Positions 30,001 through 37,929 of a stretch of 64,000 nt of DNA are shown here, piece after piece. Every line of letters begins with the position of its first letter. The first letter of the stretch is position 1. Source of the stretch: Tritrichomonas musculus (Eukaryota; Parabasalia; Tritrichomonadida; Tritrichomonadidae); assembly GCA_039105265.1 (NCBI GenBank), contig JAPFFF010000022.1:1178001-1242000 (forward strand), given 5' to 3'. A model generated the notes under the pieces. It searched no databases. It was not told the origin of the DNA and saw nothing but the letters and a program-made list of their open reading frames with translations. Position numbers and translations under genes: made by a program.

Positions 30001-32307
30001 ATTCAAATGGTAGCTGGTTTGATAGGTTTTAGTGCTAAAGGTATATCATTTGGTATAAAAAGTATTTCTGGTGTTGTTAGTAATATGTGGAAAGCTTGGG
30101 TAGAATCAAATGCAGAAATGGAATTAGCAGATTTATCAAGAAGTGATGGAGTTTCATTATCTGGTGTGAGAAATTGGTGTGAATCTGGTGCAACAACAAT
30201 TCCAATATTTGATGAAAAAGAAGAAGAACAAATTTTAACTGTAGGTGGTGGAAAACAATTATGTTATTCATTTAGAGATTCAATGAAGAAACCATTATTG
30301 AAAATTGTAGATAAAATTGAGGAAATGGATAATGATTATATTTCCAGAAGTGAATTAACAAGAATGGATACAATTGATATAGTTATCAAAGTTAATGAAA
30401 TGGATGTTCCAATAATTTTAACTGCAGAAGAAGAATTAAAAAATGGTATTTGTGTATTTAAATTATTCACCTCTGAAGGTCAAAAACGATTATATATCAA
30501 AATTGAACAAGGTACCATAACAGATTATAAAGGAGTTGATACAACAACAACAATAGATAGCATCACAATTGAAGGTCTTCCAAAATCTGAAGAATATCGT
30601 ACAAAATATTTATCATGGATTGATAAATCAGGAAAAACAATTACCTTGACTGGAGAAAATACAGATGCTAAATTAATTGGTTGTGTTATTGAAAAGAATA
30701 CATTTATTAGACTTTTAGTTGAGAAAACTCCAGCTGATATTGCTTTTCTATCTGATATTGAAGCTTTAGATGAAAAAATAAATGCATTAGCAGTAAATAG
30801 TCACCAAAATGATGTTGCAATGTTGAGTCTAGAATATCCAACAACTGACGAAGTAAATACTGCTTTAGAAACTCTTCAGCAAGAATTAGCGAAGAAACCA
30901 AATATTGAAGAATTGTATACGAAAGAAGAAGCGGATGCAAAATATGCTTTGAAAAGTGAAATCCCTGAAATTCCTGATGATTATGCGACAATCGACGATC
31001 TGGATCAATATGCCTTGAAGAAAGACGTCTCCAAATATAGAGAGAAAAATGATTTGATATATAAAGATGCTGTCGATGTGCCTTTTGAAAATGTCCGAAA
31101 TAGTGAAGGAAGGTGGGAAGCCAAAATAAAAATGACTAGGGGAACTCGTCTTGTTGGAACGATTACTGATGCTGGCGTGGTCAAGAATTTTGATTTTCTG
31201 TTTGATTATGATGAAAATGTACCTGAGAATTCCGATATATATATCAATATAGAAATTGATGGAACAACTTATAACATAAATTATTATCCAAATGAGGGTG
31301 ATGATTGGTGCTTTTATATCGAAAGCGAAACAGGAAATTTAGATACAAAATTAACACTAGCGGAAAAAATAAATAAACAAGATGAAATAGTTTTGAAAAC
31401 AGATAATCGAATCGATTTAGAGAAAACTTTTGAGAATGCTTTGGTTGAATTCATCAAAAATGATAGATACAAGAATATTTCTGATAATCCAAAAACATAT
31501 ATTGATTATTTCTATTTTGTTAATGGAGAATTTGAACTCAGATTTAAATTTATTCCAAGAAATTTTGAAGACAAATATATGATTTTACAATATGATTCTG
31601 CTGATGGTGAATTTTGTATTGTATTGCTATTGAACATTTATTCAAAATCTGGAACATTCATCATTTTTTCAAAAGTTGGAGAATTCAAATATAGAATCGT
31701 GAAAGATTTAACCATTGAAACTGTTTATGATGAAAAATATAGAAATAATGTTTCAAAAGTTTATTGTTCCTTTGATGGTTTTGTAAATATTAGTGCGTCT
31801 GTTGATGATTATTTAGAAGACATAAATGGTTATTCTGATATTAAATATTTCAAAGTTGTTAGATCAAATGAAAAATATCCTGTTGAAGATGTTCTTGGAT
31901 TATTTATGGACTTCTTTGTTTCATTCAAGAATCATAAAGATGAAGAAAATGAATGGAAAATATTTTATTCTGGCTTTGTTGATTGTGATTTTGAATGGAT
32001 TGATGAATTAACCGGAATCAATTATGATTCAAACAAAAATATTTTAACGATAAGTATCGAGTTCGATTCTGATGCATATGAATTGTTAATAATATTTAAA
32101 GAGACGAGTGGTGAAAAACATTTTGTGAGAATTCTCCTCGAATCAAAGATTGCTTTACTCGATGAAATATATGGATCAAAGAAAGTAAAAGTTGTTCAAT
32201 ATCAAGCTACAGATTATAAATATGACTTTAATGTAAGAATGAATTTAGATCAATCTGTAGAAAGACAGATTTACATTAAACAATTGAAATGGAATGTGTA
32301 TCAATAA
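27062..32307 (+). CDS. Second fibre-like gene, split by a hAT-like transposon
   Basis: The first part (27,062-28,622) is strand-rich, with no enzyme motif. The second part (29,883-32,307) begins with a hydrophobic/glycine-rich helical stretch (MVAGLIGFSAKGISFG), continues through strand-rich domains and contains YTKEEADAKYALKSEIP and DLDQYALKKDVSKY (about 30,915-31,030). This is the tail-fibre repeat type well known from phage tail fibres. The C-terminal region is again strand-rich. The transposon between the parts has an 8-base flanking duplication, so the gene was one unit before the insertion. The likely role is receptor binding on the particle surface. Confidence 0.6.
28623..29882. mobile_element. 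Non-autonomous hAT-like transposon inside the fibre gene
   Basis: Terminal inverted repeats TAGGCCTTTACGCCAT and its reverse complement bound 1,260 bases. The insert is flanked by an exact 8-base duplication TGTTGATG (28,615-28,622 and 29,883-29,890), the hAT signature. Subterminal copies of the GGCGTAAATACGCCACGCC type lie at about 29,050 and 29,125. There is no coding capacity, only A/T-rich filler with A and T runs. Confidence 0.9.
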
Positions 32308-32317
32308 ATGTTCTCTC

Positions 32318-32851
32318 TTATACAACAACATATTTCAAACAAATATGATAAACATTAACTAAATCATTAAATTCTTTGTTATAAACTTGTTTGAAATCTG
32401 TTACCATTTCACCATCTTCATTAATTATTTTTATTGCTTCAATTTTTCGAATAGGTGATGCTTTAGATGCACAACATTTAATATCTTCATCAATATAAAT
32501 TTCTACAGATGAACAATTTTTACTTAATATTGTTTTGATTATGTCTTGTAAACTTGCAATTGGTATAATAATACAATTTTTAGATATTAAATTCGAAATT
32601 AAAGCTTTATCTTGATCTAATAATATTTTTGCATATGTTTCTAAAATTAAATATTTAACATCTTTTTCAATTTCATTATTTTTGATATCAGGTAATTCAA
32701 TTTCACGAGTTATAACAATATCTTCTTTCCCATCATCTCTTTTATTAATTATTATATTATTTGTTAAGTTGTTTGTACTTTGACTAGCTGCTGAAGGCTC
32801 TAACGAAATATTAGCATTTACTCCTGCATTCGCTGCTCTTTTCTTAATCAT
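32318..32851 (-). CDS. Unknown 177-residue protein
   Basis: Not recognised. The N-terminal 35 residues are Ala/Asn/Ser-rich and probably disordered. The rest is a mixed alpha/beta domain with hydrophobic strands (NCIIIPIASLQDIIKTIL, VEIYIDEDIKCC). It is the first of a minus-strand cluster that faces the fibre gene; the two stop codons lie about 10 bases apart. Confidence 0.5.
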   Translation of the reverse strand: MIKKRAANAGVNANISLEPSAASQSTNNLTNNIIINKRDDGKEDIVITREIELPDIKNNEIEKDVKYLILETYAKILLDQDKALISNLISKNCIIIPIASLQDIIKTILSKNCSSVEIYIDEDIKCCASKASPIRKIEAIKIINEDGEMVTDFKQVYNKEFNDLVNVYHICLKYVVV

Positions 32852-32871
32852 TTTTGAGTTTCTGAAAAAAT

Positions 32872-33138
32872 TTATGAAATTTGAAAATACTTTTTGATGA
32901 CTAATGTGCGATCTAATGTTTGTTTCATCCTAAATATAATATCTTCAAGTTCATTTAAATCTGTTTCTATTTCTTTTTCTATAACACTTATATTTTTTGA
33001 AATATTCATGCATTCACATGATTCAGTAAAACTATCTGTATTCATAAATGTATCAAATAATTCACTTTTGATTTCACTAAATAAATGTCTTAATTCTTGT
33101 CTATCGTCCTTTAAAGCTTTTGGTAATGATAAAGTCAT
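32872..33138 (-). CDS. Small helical protein, 88 residues
   Basis: Not recognised. I chose the ATG at 33,138 (MTLSLPKALKDDRQEL) because the ten residues before it in the longer frame are Phe-rich and come from the A/T-rich spacer. It is helical throughout with two Cys in SCECMN. It is 20 bases upstream of the 177-residue gene on the same strand. Confidence 0.45.
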   Translation of the reverse strand: MTLSLPKALKDDRQELRHLFSEIKSELFDTFMNTDSFTESCECMNISKNISVIEKEIETDLNELEDIIFRMKQTLDRTLVIKKYFQIS

Positions 33139-33161
33139 TTTTTTAAAAATAAATAAAAAGA

Positions 33162-33272
33162 ATGGCATTTGGAAGTTTTAATAAAAAAATTAGTGCTAAA
33201 CCAGCAGTCTTATTAAATCCAAGAAAAGATCCAAATATTATTAATAAGCCAATATTTCAACCTTTATCTTGA
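33162..33272 (+). CDS. Tiny protein, 36 residues
   Basis: A short frame starting MAFGSFNKKISAKPAV and ending KPIFQPLS. The opening echoes the protein VI-like gene (MAFGSWIKKIGEK). It is divergent from the 88-residue gene (24-base gap) and overlaps the end of the convergent 78-residue gene by 16 bases. It is too short to be sure of. Confidence 0.3.
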   Translation: MAFGSFNKKISAKPAVLLNPRKDPNIINKPIFQPLS

Positions 33273-33493
33273 TTTCTAAAATCATGAAATCGAATTGGTC
33301 CAATTGGATGAAGTGTTTTTTTGGGATATATTTTTTGTATTTCTTTTCGAAGATTTCTATTTTCATTCTTTGGAAAATACATCAATGCCAATGAACCTTT
33401 TTCGTCAAGAACAAACGGTTTTCTAGAACCATCATCGTCAATAACCCAAATTATTTTCCACTTTGACTTGTGTACATATCGTTGACCTTTCAT
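33257..33493 (-). CDS. Unknown 78-residue basic protein
   Basis: Not recognised. It is a compact strand-like protein with WKIIWVIDDDGSRKPFVLD, then a basic helix and a Pro/His-containing end. It directly abuts the large lysine-rich gene upstream (stop and start adjacent), which suggests they are transcribed together. Confidence 0.5.
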   Translation of the reverse strand: MKGQRYVHKSKWKIIWVIDDDGSRKPFVLDEKGSLALMYFPKNENRNLRKEIQKIYPKKTLHPIGPIRFHDFRNQDKG

Positions 33494-35662
33494 TTATTTT
33501 TTTGGTCGACCACGTTTTCGAATTTCTAACGGATTTTTAACTGGTTTTGGTTCATTTTTGTGTTTTCTTGGTTTTTGATCATGACTTCCTTTTGGACGAC
33601 TACCTTTACTTTTGTTTTTCTCCCAAATTTCTCGTAATTCTGGTAGTGACATTTTTTCATTAACATCTATCTTTTTATTTGTTATCTTTTTAATGAGAGC
33701 ATTTTTTTCTTTTATTTCATCTCTTTTTAAAGGAGGAGTGATCTGCGGCAAAACAAACGTCTGTCTAACAATTTTGACTGGCTCTTTTGGAACGATAACT
33801 TCTCCTGTATCAAACATATCAATCGTTTCTGGAATTTTCTCTATCGGTTCTGGCTCATCAAATAATGAAATTTTGCCTTTGATTATTTTTCTTTTTTTGT
33901 TGGAATATTTATTTTTCCATATATCTGTTGTTTGTTCTTGTTTTGGTTCTGGATCATCTTCAAAGAAAAATGCTTCTACATTTGGTTCTGTTTGTTCAGG
34001 GTTGAAATAGTTATATTTTTTGTGTTTTTTTTTATTTTGATAATGCTGATTCATAACTTCCATATATTTTCGTCTTGCTTCTGGTGATGCTTCAACATGA
34101 GCTTTTTCATATATTTTTTGAATTAGTTTATCTGTTGCTCTTTCATCTTTTTTGGTTAAAACTCTTGGTTCATAAGTTCTTCCTTCTGGTACTTTAATTG
34201 GTGATAATGAAGCTTCAAAAGCTAGTTCTTTAACATTTTCTTCTTCTATCGTCCTTAATTTAGGTTTTTTAAGAGTTACTTTTTTTACCCATTTTTCAAA
34301 AGATTCTCGATTTTTCATTAATGGAGGTTGTGGAGTTTCTGTACCAACTGCATCATTTGTTTCTGTTATTGGTGGATTGGGTTCGCTAACGCTCACGGGC
34401 GGTGGAGGTGGAGGAGGAATGGGTGTTACTACTGCCTCATTTGTTTCAGTTATTGGTTTTTTTTTGAAACCTGCTTTCTTATTTATAGGTTTAAATTTTG
34501 GTAATGGTGGTCCTTTAGCTACCTCAACAACTTTCGCTTTTTTTTGTTTTGTTTCCCTCTTTTTATATTCTAGATTATTTGATTCAATTAATTCAATAAT
34601 TTCTTTTCTTTTTGTTGATGCATCAAATTCTATCCCATTTCTTCTTAACAATCTTCGAAGACTATCAATTTTAATTCCTTTATATTTTTCTCTCAATTCT
34701 TGATTTCTTTGTTTTGCTTCAGATAGTGGTTTTCTCGGCTCACTATTTTTCGCCTTTTTCGGTTTTGGCTCACTATTTTTCGCCTTTTTCGGTTTTGCTT
34801 CTTTACCAAATTTACCTTTTGCTATATCATACATTGTTTGAACTAAATCCATTCTTGTTGCATCTGGTGGAATTGGATTAAGTTGAATATCTTTAAATTC
34901 TTTTGATAGAATTGTATTTAATAAAGTTCCATAAGATAAATATCGATATTTCCCTTTTTGAATACAATCTGCTTCATGTAACCAGATATTTAATTTTTCG
35001 TCATCTGTATTGTTATCTACATTATATCCTAATTTTTGTAATTTTTCGATTCTTTTAGCTTTCGGTATTTCACCATATTTAGCTATCATTTTATTTATTT
35101 GATCTAATCTTTTCTTCTCTTTCGCATCAACAAAATCTTTTGCTCTAGGAACATTTGCTCTTGTTCTTTTTGGCTCATTTTCTTTCGCCTTTTTTGGTTT
35201 TGGTTCATTTTCTTTCGCCTTTTTTGGTTTTAGTTTATCAACAAAATCTTTTGCTCTTGGAACATTTGCTCTTGTTCTTGGTTTCTTTTCATTGAGGACC
35301 CAATCGAGTTCACCATTTTTCAACATTCTTTGACCTTTCCTTTGTTTATATAATCTATGAGCTTCAAGTTTTTCTGGAGTAGGATCAAGAATTTCTAATG
35401 GAACGATCTTTTGTTTTGATCTTTTCTTCCATTCTGATGGAGTAAAAACATATTCATGTAATCCTTTCATCACATGAATTCTATTATCAGGTGTTTTTTC
35501 CATAAAATATCTCTTATCTTTAAATTCATAACTTTGTGCATATCCTTTCTTTGTTGTATTTATTTTTTTTACTTGTCTCTGGTTATGATTATCTAGTTTC
35601 CTGAAGAACTCTTTCGCTTCTGATGTTGTATTTGATCGTTTTGTATTTACTTTTTTTGACAT
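33494..35662 (-). CDS. Lysine-rich DNA-binding core-like protein with SAP-type segments, 722 residues
   Basis: Very basic and repeat-built. Segments resembling SAP/HeH DNA-binding folds are seen at KIDSLRRLLRRNGIEFD followed by KRKEIIELIES, and near the C-terminus (KKIDVNEKMSLPELREIW). There are tandem KPKKAKENEP and KPKKAKNSEP units, two RTRANVPRAKDFVD copies, one GPPLPKFKPINKKAG segment and a proline run. The C-terminus (KPRKHKNEPKPVKNP, then RKRGRPKK) resembles AT-hook or nuclear localisation sequence. The likely role is condensing the element genome in the particle, as adenovirus core proteins do. This is inference from composition and motifs. Confidence 0.6.
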   Translation of the reverse strand: MSKKVNTKRSNTTSEAKEFFRKLDNHNQRQVKKINTTKKGYAQSYEFKDKRYFMEKTPDNRIHVMKGLHEYVFTPSEWKKRSKQKIVPLEILDPTPEKLEAHRLYKQRKGQRMLKNGELDWVLNEKKPRTRANVPRAKDFVDKLKPKKAKENEPKPKKAKENEPKRTRANVPRAKDFVDAKEKKRLDQINKMIAKYGEIPKAKRIEKLQKLGYNVDNNTDDEKLNIWLHEADCIQKGKYRYLSYGTLLNTILSKEFKDIQLNPIPPDATRMDLVQTMYDIAKGKFGKEAKPKKAKNSEPKPKKAKNSEPRKPLSEAKQRNQELREKYKGIKIDSLRRLLRRNGIEFDASTKRKEIIELIESNNLEYKKRETKQKKAKVVEVAKGPPLPKFKPINKKAGFKKKPITETNEAVVTPIPPPPPPPVSVSEPNPPITETNDAVGTETPQPPLMKNRESFEKWVKKVTLKKPKLRTIEEENVKELAFEASLSPIKVPEGRTYEPRVLTKKDERATDKLIQKIYEKAHVEASPEARRKYMEVMNQHYQNKKKHKKYNYFNPEQTEPNVEAFFFEDDPEPKQEQTTDIWKNKYSNKKRKIIKGKISLFDEPEPIEKIPETIDMFDTGEVIVPKEPVKIVRQTFVLPQITPPLKRDEIKEKNALIKKITNKKIDVNEKMSLPELREIWEKNKSKGSRPKGSHDQKPRKHKNEPKPVKNPLEIRKRGRPKK

Positions 35663-35691
35663 TTATACTAGTAAAAATAATTATGATTTAT

Positions 35692-36216
35692 TTATTTTTC
35701 TTTTGGGCCATAATAAAGTCTTGCAACTCTATTTGGTCTTGTCTTATGTGTTTTTCCTTTATCTGATCTTGTTTTTCTTTGTTTTCCGCTTTTCGTCAAT
35801 TTTGGTGCCTTTGGTGCCTTTGGTGGTTTTGCACTTGCTCTTTTTGGATTTGTATATCCTGTTTTAGCCCAACGTTGAATAAGATTTTCTAATTTTTCCT
35901 TGGTATAAGTTGGTTCAATACGAATTTTTTGGGCCAAACAGAAAGCTTGCAATTCTTCTTTTGATCTATGAGATAAATCCATTGCTGCTGCTGCTTGACG
36001 TCTTTTTGGTGCAGCTGTGGTTTTTTTCTTAACTGTCCCTGCTTTCTTATTTATAGGTTTAAATTTAGGTAGTGGTGGCCCTTGTTTTTTCTTTACTGTT
36101 CCTGCTTTCTTATTTATAGGTTTAAATTTAGGTAGTGGTGGTCCTTTTGCTGCTGCACCTGCTTCTGCTGCTGCTCCAACTGCCTCGACAACTTTCTTTA
36201 CTGCATTTTCTGACAT
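35692..36216 (-). CDS. Basic protein with a SAP-type segment, 174 residues
   Basis: It shares GPPLPKFKPINKKAG (two tandem copies here) with the 722-residue neighbour. It also has an Ala-rich N-terminus, a SAP-like segment (SKEELQAFCLAQKIRIEPT, then KEKLENLIQRW) and a very basic C-terminus rich in Lys, Arg, Pro and Thr. It is a paralogous or co-evolving partner of the larger core-like protein, 29 bases upstream of it on the same strand. The likely role is DNA binding or packaging. Confidence 0.55.
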   Translation of the reverse strand: MSENAVKKVVEAVGAAAEAGAAAKGPPLPKFKPINKKAGTVKKKQGPPLPKFKPINKKAGTVKKKTTAAPKRRQAAAAMDLSHRSKEELQAFCLAQKIRIEPTYTKEKLENLIQRWAKTGYTNPKRASAKPPKAPKAPKLTKSGKQRKTRSDKGKTHKTRPNRVARLYYGPKEK

Positions 36217-36273
36217 TGTTTATTTTTGATTTTTCATTAAATTATCAAAAAATAAAAAATTTTTTTCTTTTTT

Positions 36274-36451
36274 TTATCTTTTTCTTGTTCTTTTTACGCC
36301 TGTTCTTTTGATTCCTTTATTTGATCTCGCTTTTCTTGGTGTTGTTGTTGTTGTTTTTCGTGTTGGTTTGCTTCTTTTTCTTATTTGTTTTTCGATTAAA
36401 TACAATAATTCTGGAGGGATTTTTGGCATTTTCGTTCTTTTTGGTGGCATT
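36274..36451 (-). pseudogene. Short basic sequence, probably a decayed small core gene
   Basis: The minus strand reads as a small Lys/Arg/Thr-rich product beginning MPPKRTKMPK and, in another frame, ending in an Arg/Lys-rich tail. The composition is like the neighbouring core-like genes. It appears broken (about one break) and is uncertain. Confidence 0.25.
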
Positions 36452-36479
36452 TTTGATTTTGCAAAATTCTAGAAAAAGT

Positions 36480-36746
36480 TCACATCAAACCTATTTCCAG
36501 CTCTAACTTCTCTAATATAAATTGCTCTAACATATTAATGAAATGAGTATCAATTTGATTAGCAATTCTTAAATTTAAAGCAATTCTTAAATTTAAAACA
36601 ATTCTTTGATCAAATAGTCCAATTGATTTATTGAATATTTCGTTCAACCAATAATTTTTCATTTCTTGTGAATTTGTAAATCTCCATTCTAATATTAAGA
36701 ATAACGTATCATTAATTTCTTTGAGTTCATTCTTGATGTAATTCAT
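36480..36746 (-). CDS. Unknown helical protein, 88 residues
   Basis: Not recognised. It is helical, with an imperfect internal repeat (IVLNLRIALNLRIANQ, encoded by a 21-base tandem duplication near 36,575-36,600) and an acidic C-terminus. The start overlaps by 20 bases the end of an acidic minus-strand frame that comes from the polymerase block side. Confidence 0.45.
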   Translation of the reverse strand: MNYIKNELKEINDTLFLILEWRFTNSQEMKNYWLNEIFNKSIGLFDQRIVLNLRIALNLRIANQIDTHFINMLEQFILEKLELEIGLM

Positions 36747-36830
36747 TTTCTATCTCATTAAAATCTTCTTCATTTTCATTTTCCTCTTCTCCATTTTCAG
36801 GATCTTCAAAAGTTTTATTTAAGTTATAGT
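36727..36830 (-). pseudogene. Acidic C-terminal remnant at the edge of element A
   Basis: A minus-strand open frame, open toward higher coordinates, reads TFEDPENGEEENENEEDFN and stops at 36,727. It has no start: the composition changes to GC-rich polymerase-block sequence right at its open end. It appears to be the tail of an element A gene cut off by the neighbouring block. Confidence 0.4.
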
Positions 36831-37099
36831 AGTTAGGTTAAGGGGGGCTACAGGGACAAGCCCTTTCGCCCCCACTTATCGGTTTCGAAGGTCCCTCCTA
36901 ACAGCCCTCCAGAGGCCCATTACGAGCATCCCAACGAGTCCCAGATCCGGAACCTCCCGAGAAGCTCAAAATCATGCAAAAAACGACAGTTACGGACCTC
37001 TACACGAGTTTCCCACCCACGGCCATCTCCACTGCTCCAACAGCTTATCGGAAACAATAGGGATTTCGTTATAGAGACATCTTTTTAGCCTCACCTCAA
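36831..37099. promoter_or_regulatory. GC-richer left spacer of polymerase block 2
   Basis: A sharp change to GC-rich sequence with G and C runs (GGGGGGCTACAGGG) starts just after TAGTAGTTAGG. No gene is seen. It probably includes the terminus or promoter of the polymerase block. Similar G-rich tracts lie at the start of block 1 and the end of block 2. Confidence 0.4.
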
Positions 37100-37429
37100 A
37101 TGAGTACCCACTACTACATTCACCATGACGACTTCAACCTTCCAGCGAGTGTTCAGATTGTGGATCAGTACCCGAGTGACATCAAACGAATTTGGTCTAC
37201 TTGCGGCGGCTCGCATATGTTCCGTAAACGATTCTACTTCTTCAGCGAAAGCTACGGAAAGGTATATAAGCTCGGAAGTGACCCTATGAGCTATCATGAA
37301 CGGAATGGTAGTCATGTGTACTGCTTAGTCGATGACATGAACAAACGCTGTTGCTTCTGCGTCAACGACTACTTGATTAAGTGTACGTCGGATATGCCCA
37401 AGATCGAGTTACCTAAGAAGTATCGCTAA
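37100..37429 (+). CDS. Unknown Cys/His-containing protein, 109 residues
   Basis: Not recognised. It is compact and strand-like, with several His and Cys (YYIHHDDF, NKRCCFCVNDYLIKC) that might bind a metal. No membrane segment. It is the first gene of polymerase block 2 and shares its GC-rich codon use. The stop codon is followed within ten bases by the repeated spacer motif. Confidence 0.55.
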   Translation: MSTHYYIHHDDFNLPASVQIVDQYPSDIKRIWSTCGGSHMFRKRFYFFSESYGKVYKLGSDPMSYHERNGSHVYCLVDDMNKRCCFCVNDYLIKCTSDMPKIELPKKYR

Positions 37430-37431
37430 AC

Positions 37432-37461
37432 GATCTTCATTTTTGGTCTCAGAAATGGAGT
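37432..37461 (+). promoter_or_regulatory. Repeated spacer motif, copy 1
   Basis: GATCTTCATTTTTGG, then TCAGAA and TGGAGT. A nearly identical 30-base copy lies at 37,816-37,845, and the first 15 bases recur with one change at 22,032. It starts a few bases after a stop codon and lies upstream of the next gene, so it may be a promoter or a transcript-end signal. Confidence 0.5.
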
Positions 37462-37568
37462 TCTTGGCGTGAGTATCGTCCCCGGATTATCATTTACGAT
37501 ACATTCGACACCGAAATGCCTCAAACGATTTCTCTATCGATTTTTTATCCCGTAGTCATACACATAAG

Positions 37569-37811
37569 ATGAACGCCTACTACGACAGTGAAGATGTATT
37601 CGAAGCTATCGACATCTCTGAAGTTCATTCAGTCAACGACATCATCGAATTCATCGAAGACTACTTCGGTGATGAGATAGAGCTCGATGTTGAGGTTGAA
37701 AACGAATCCGATTTCGACAGACTCTTAAACGTAGCCTACGACGACGACATCGGCATGGATAGAAAGATCGAAGTCATCAAGACCATTATCGGATTGGTGT
37801 TGGATGACTAA
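37569..37811 (+). CDS. Small acidic protein, 80 residues
   Basis: Not recognised. It is very acidic (Asp and Glu throughout, for example IEFIEDYFGDEIELDVEVENES), with alternating hydrophobic residues that suggest a compact helical fold. It is GC-rich like the polymerase gene downstream. A DNA-mimic or adaptor role is possible but unsupported. Confidence 0.5.
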   Translation: MNAYYDSEDVFEAIDISEVHSVNDIIEFIEDYFGDEIELDVEVENESDFDRLLNVAYDDDIGMDRKIEVIKTIIGLVLDD

Positions 37812-37815
37812 ATCG

Positions 37816-37845
37816 GATCTTCATTTTTGGAGTCAGAAGTGGAGT
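37816..37845 (+). promoter_or_regulatory. Repeated spacer motif, copy 2
   Basis: GATCTTCATTTTTGG, then AGTCAGAAGTGGAGT. It matches copy 1 at 37,432 except for three bases. It starts just after the stop of the acidic gene and about 85 bases before the polymerase start that I chose. Confidence 0.5.
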
Positions 37846-37929
37846 GATACCTCCTTCAGGACACCAACAGTCATCAAATCCATCCATATCGAATTTCCGT
37901 AGTCCAACATTACTTTTTTATTTACCTGA

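Larger units (their letters stand above)
651..36830. mobile_element. Element A: large Polinton/Maverick-like virus-derived element
   Basis: A run of closely spaced, mostly intact long genes includes a packaging ATPase, a jelly-roll-type capsid gene, a protein VI-like gene and fibre-like genes, which is the virion gene set of Polintons and related viruses. The right part is all on the minus strand and encodes basic core-like proteins. At about 36 kb it is larger than the usual 15-25 kb Polinton. It carries no integrase that I can recognise. Two foreign insertions are visible: a polymerase block near 21.9-26.9 kb and a hAT-like transposon at 28,623-29,882. The outer limits are set by gene content, since no terminal inverted repeats were seen. 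Most genes are open, so it looks fairly young, with only a few breaks. Confidence 0.65.

Noticed and set aside
33612-34703. Two plus-strand frames opposite the lysine-rich core-like gene
   Set aside because: Phe/Gly-rich mirror products; the minus-strand gene has clear repeats and SAP-type segments.
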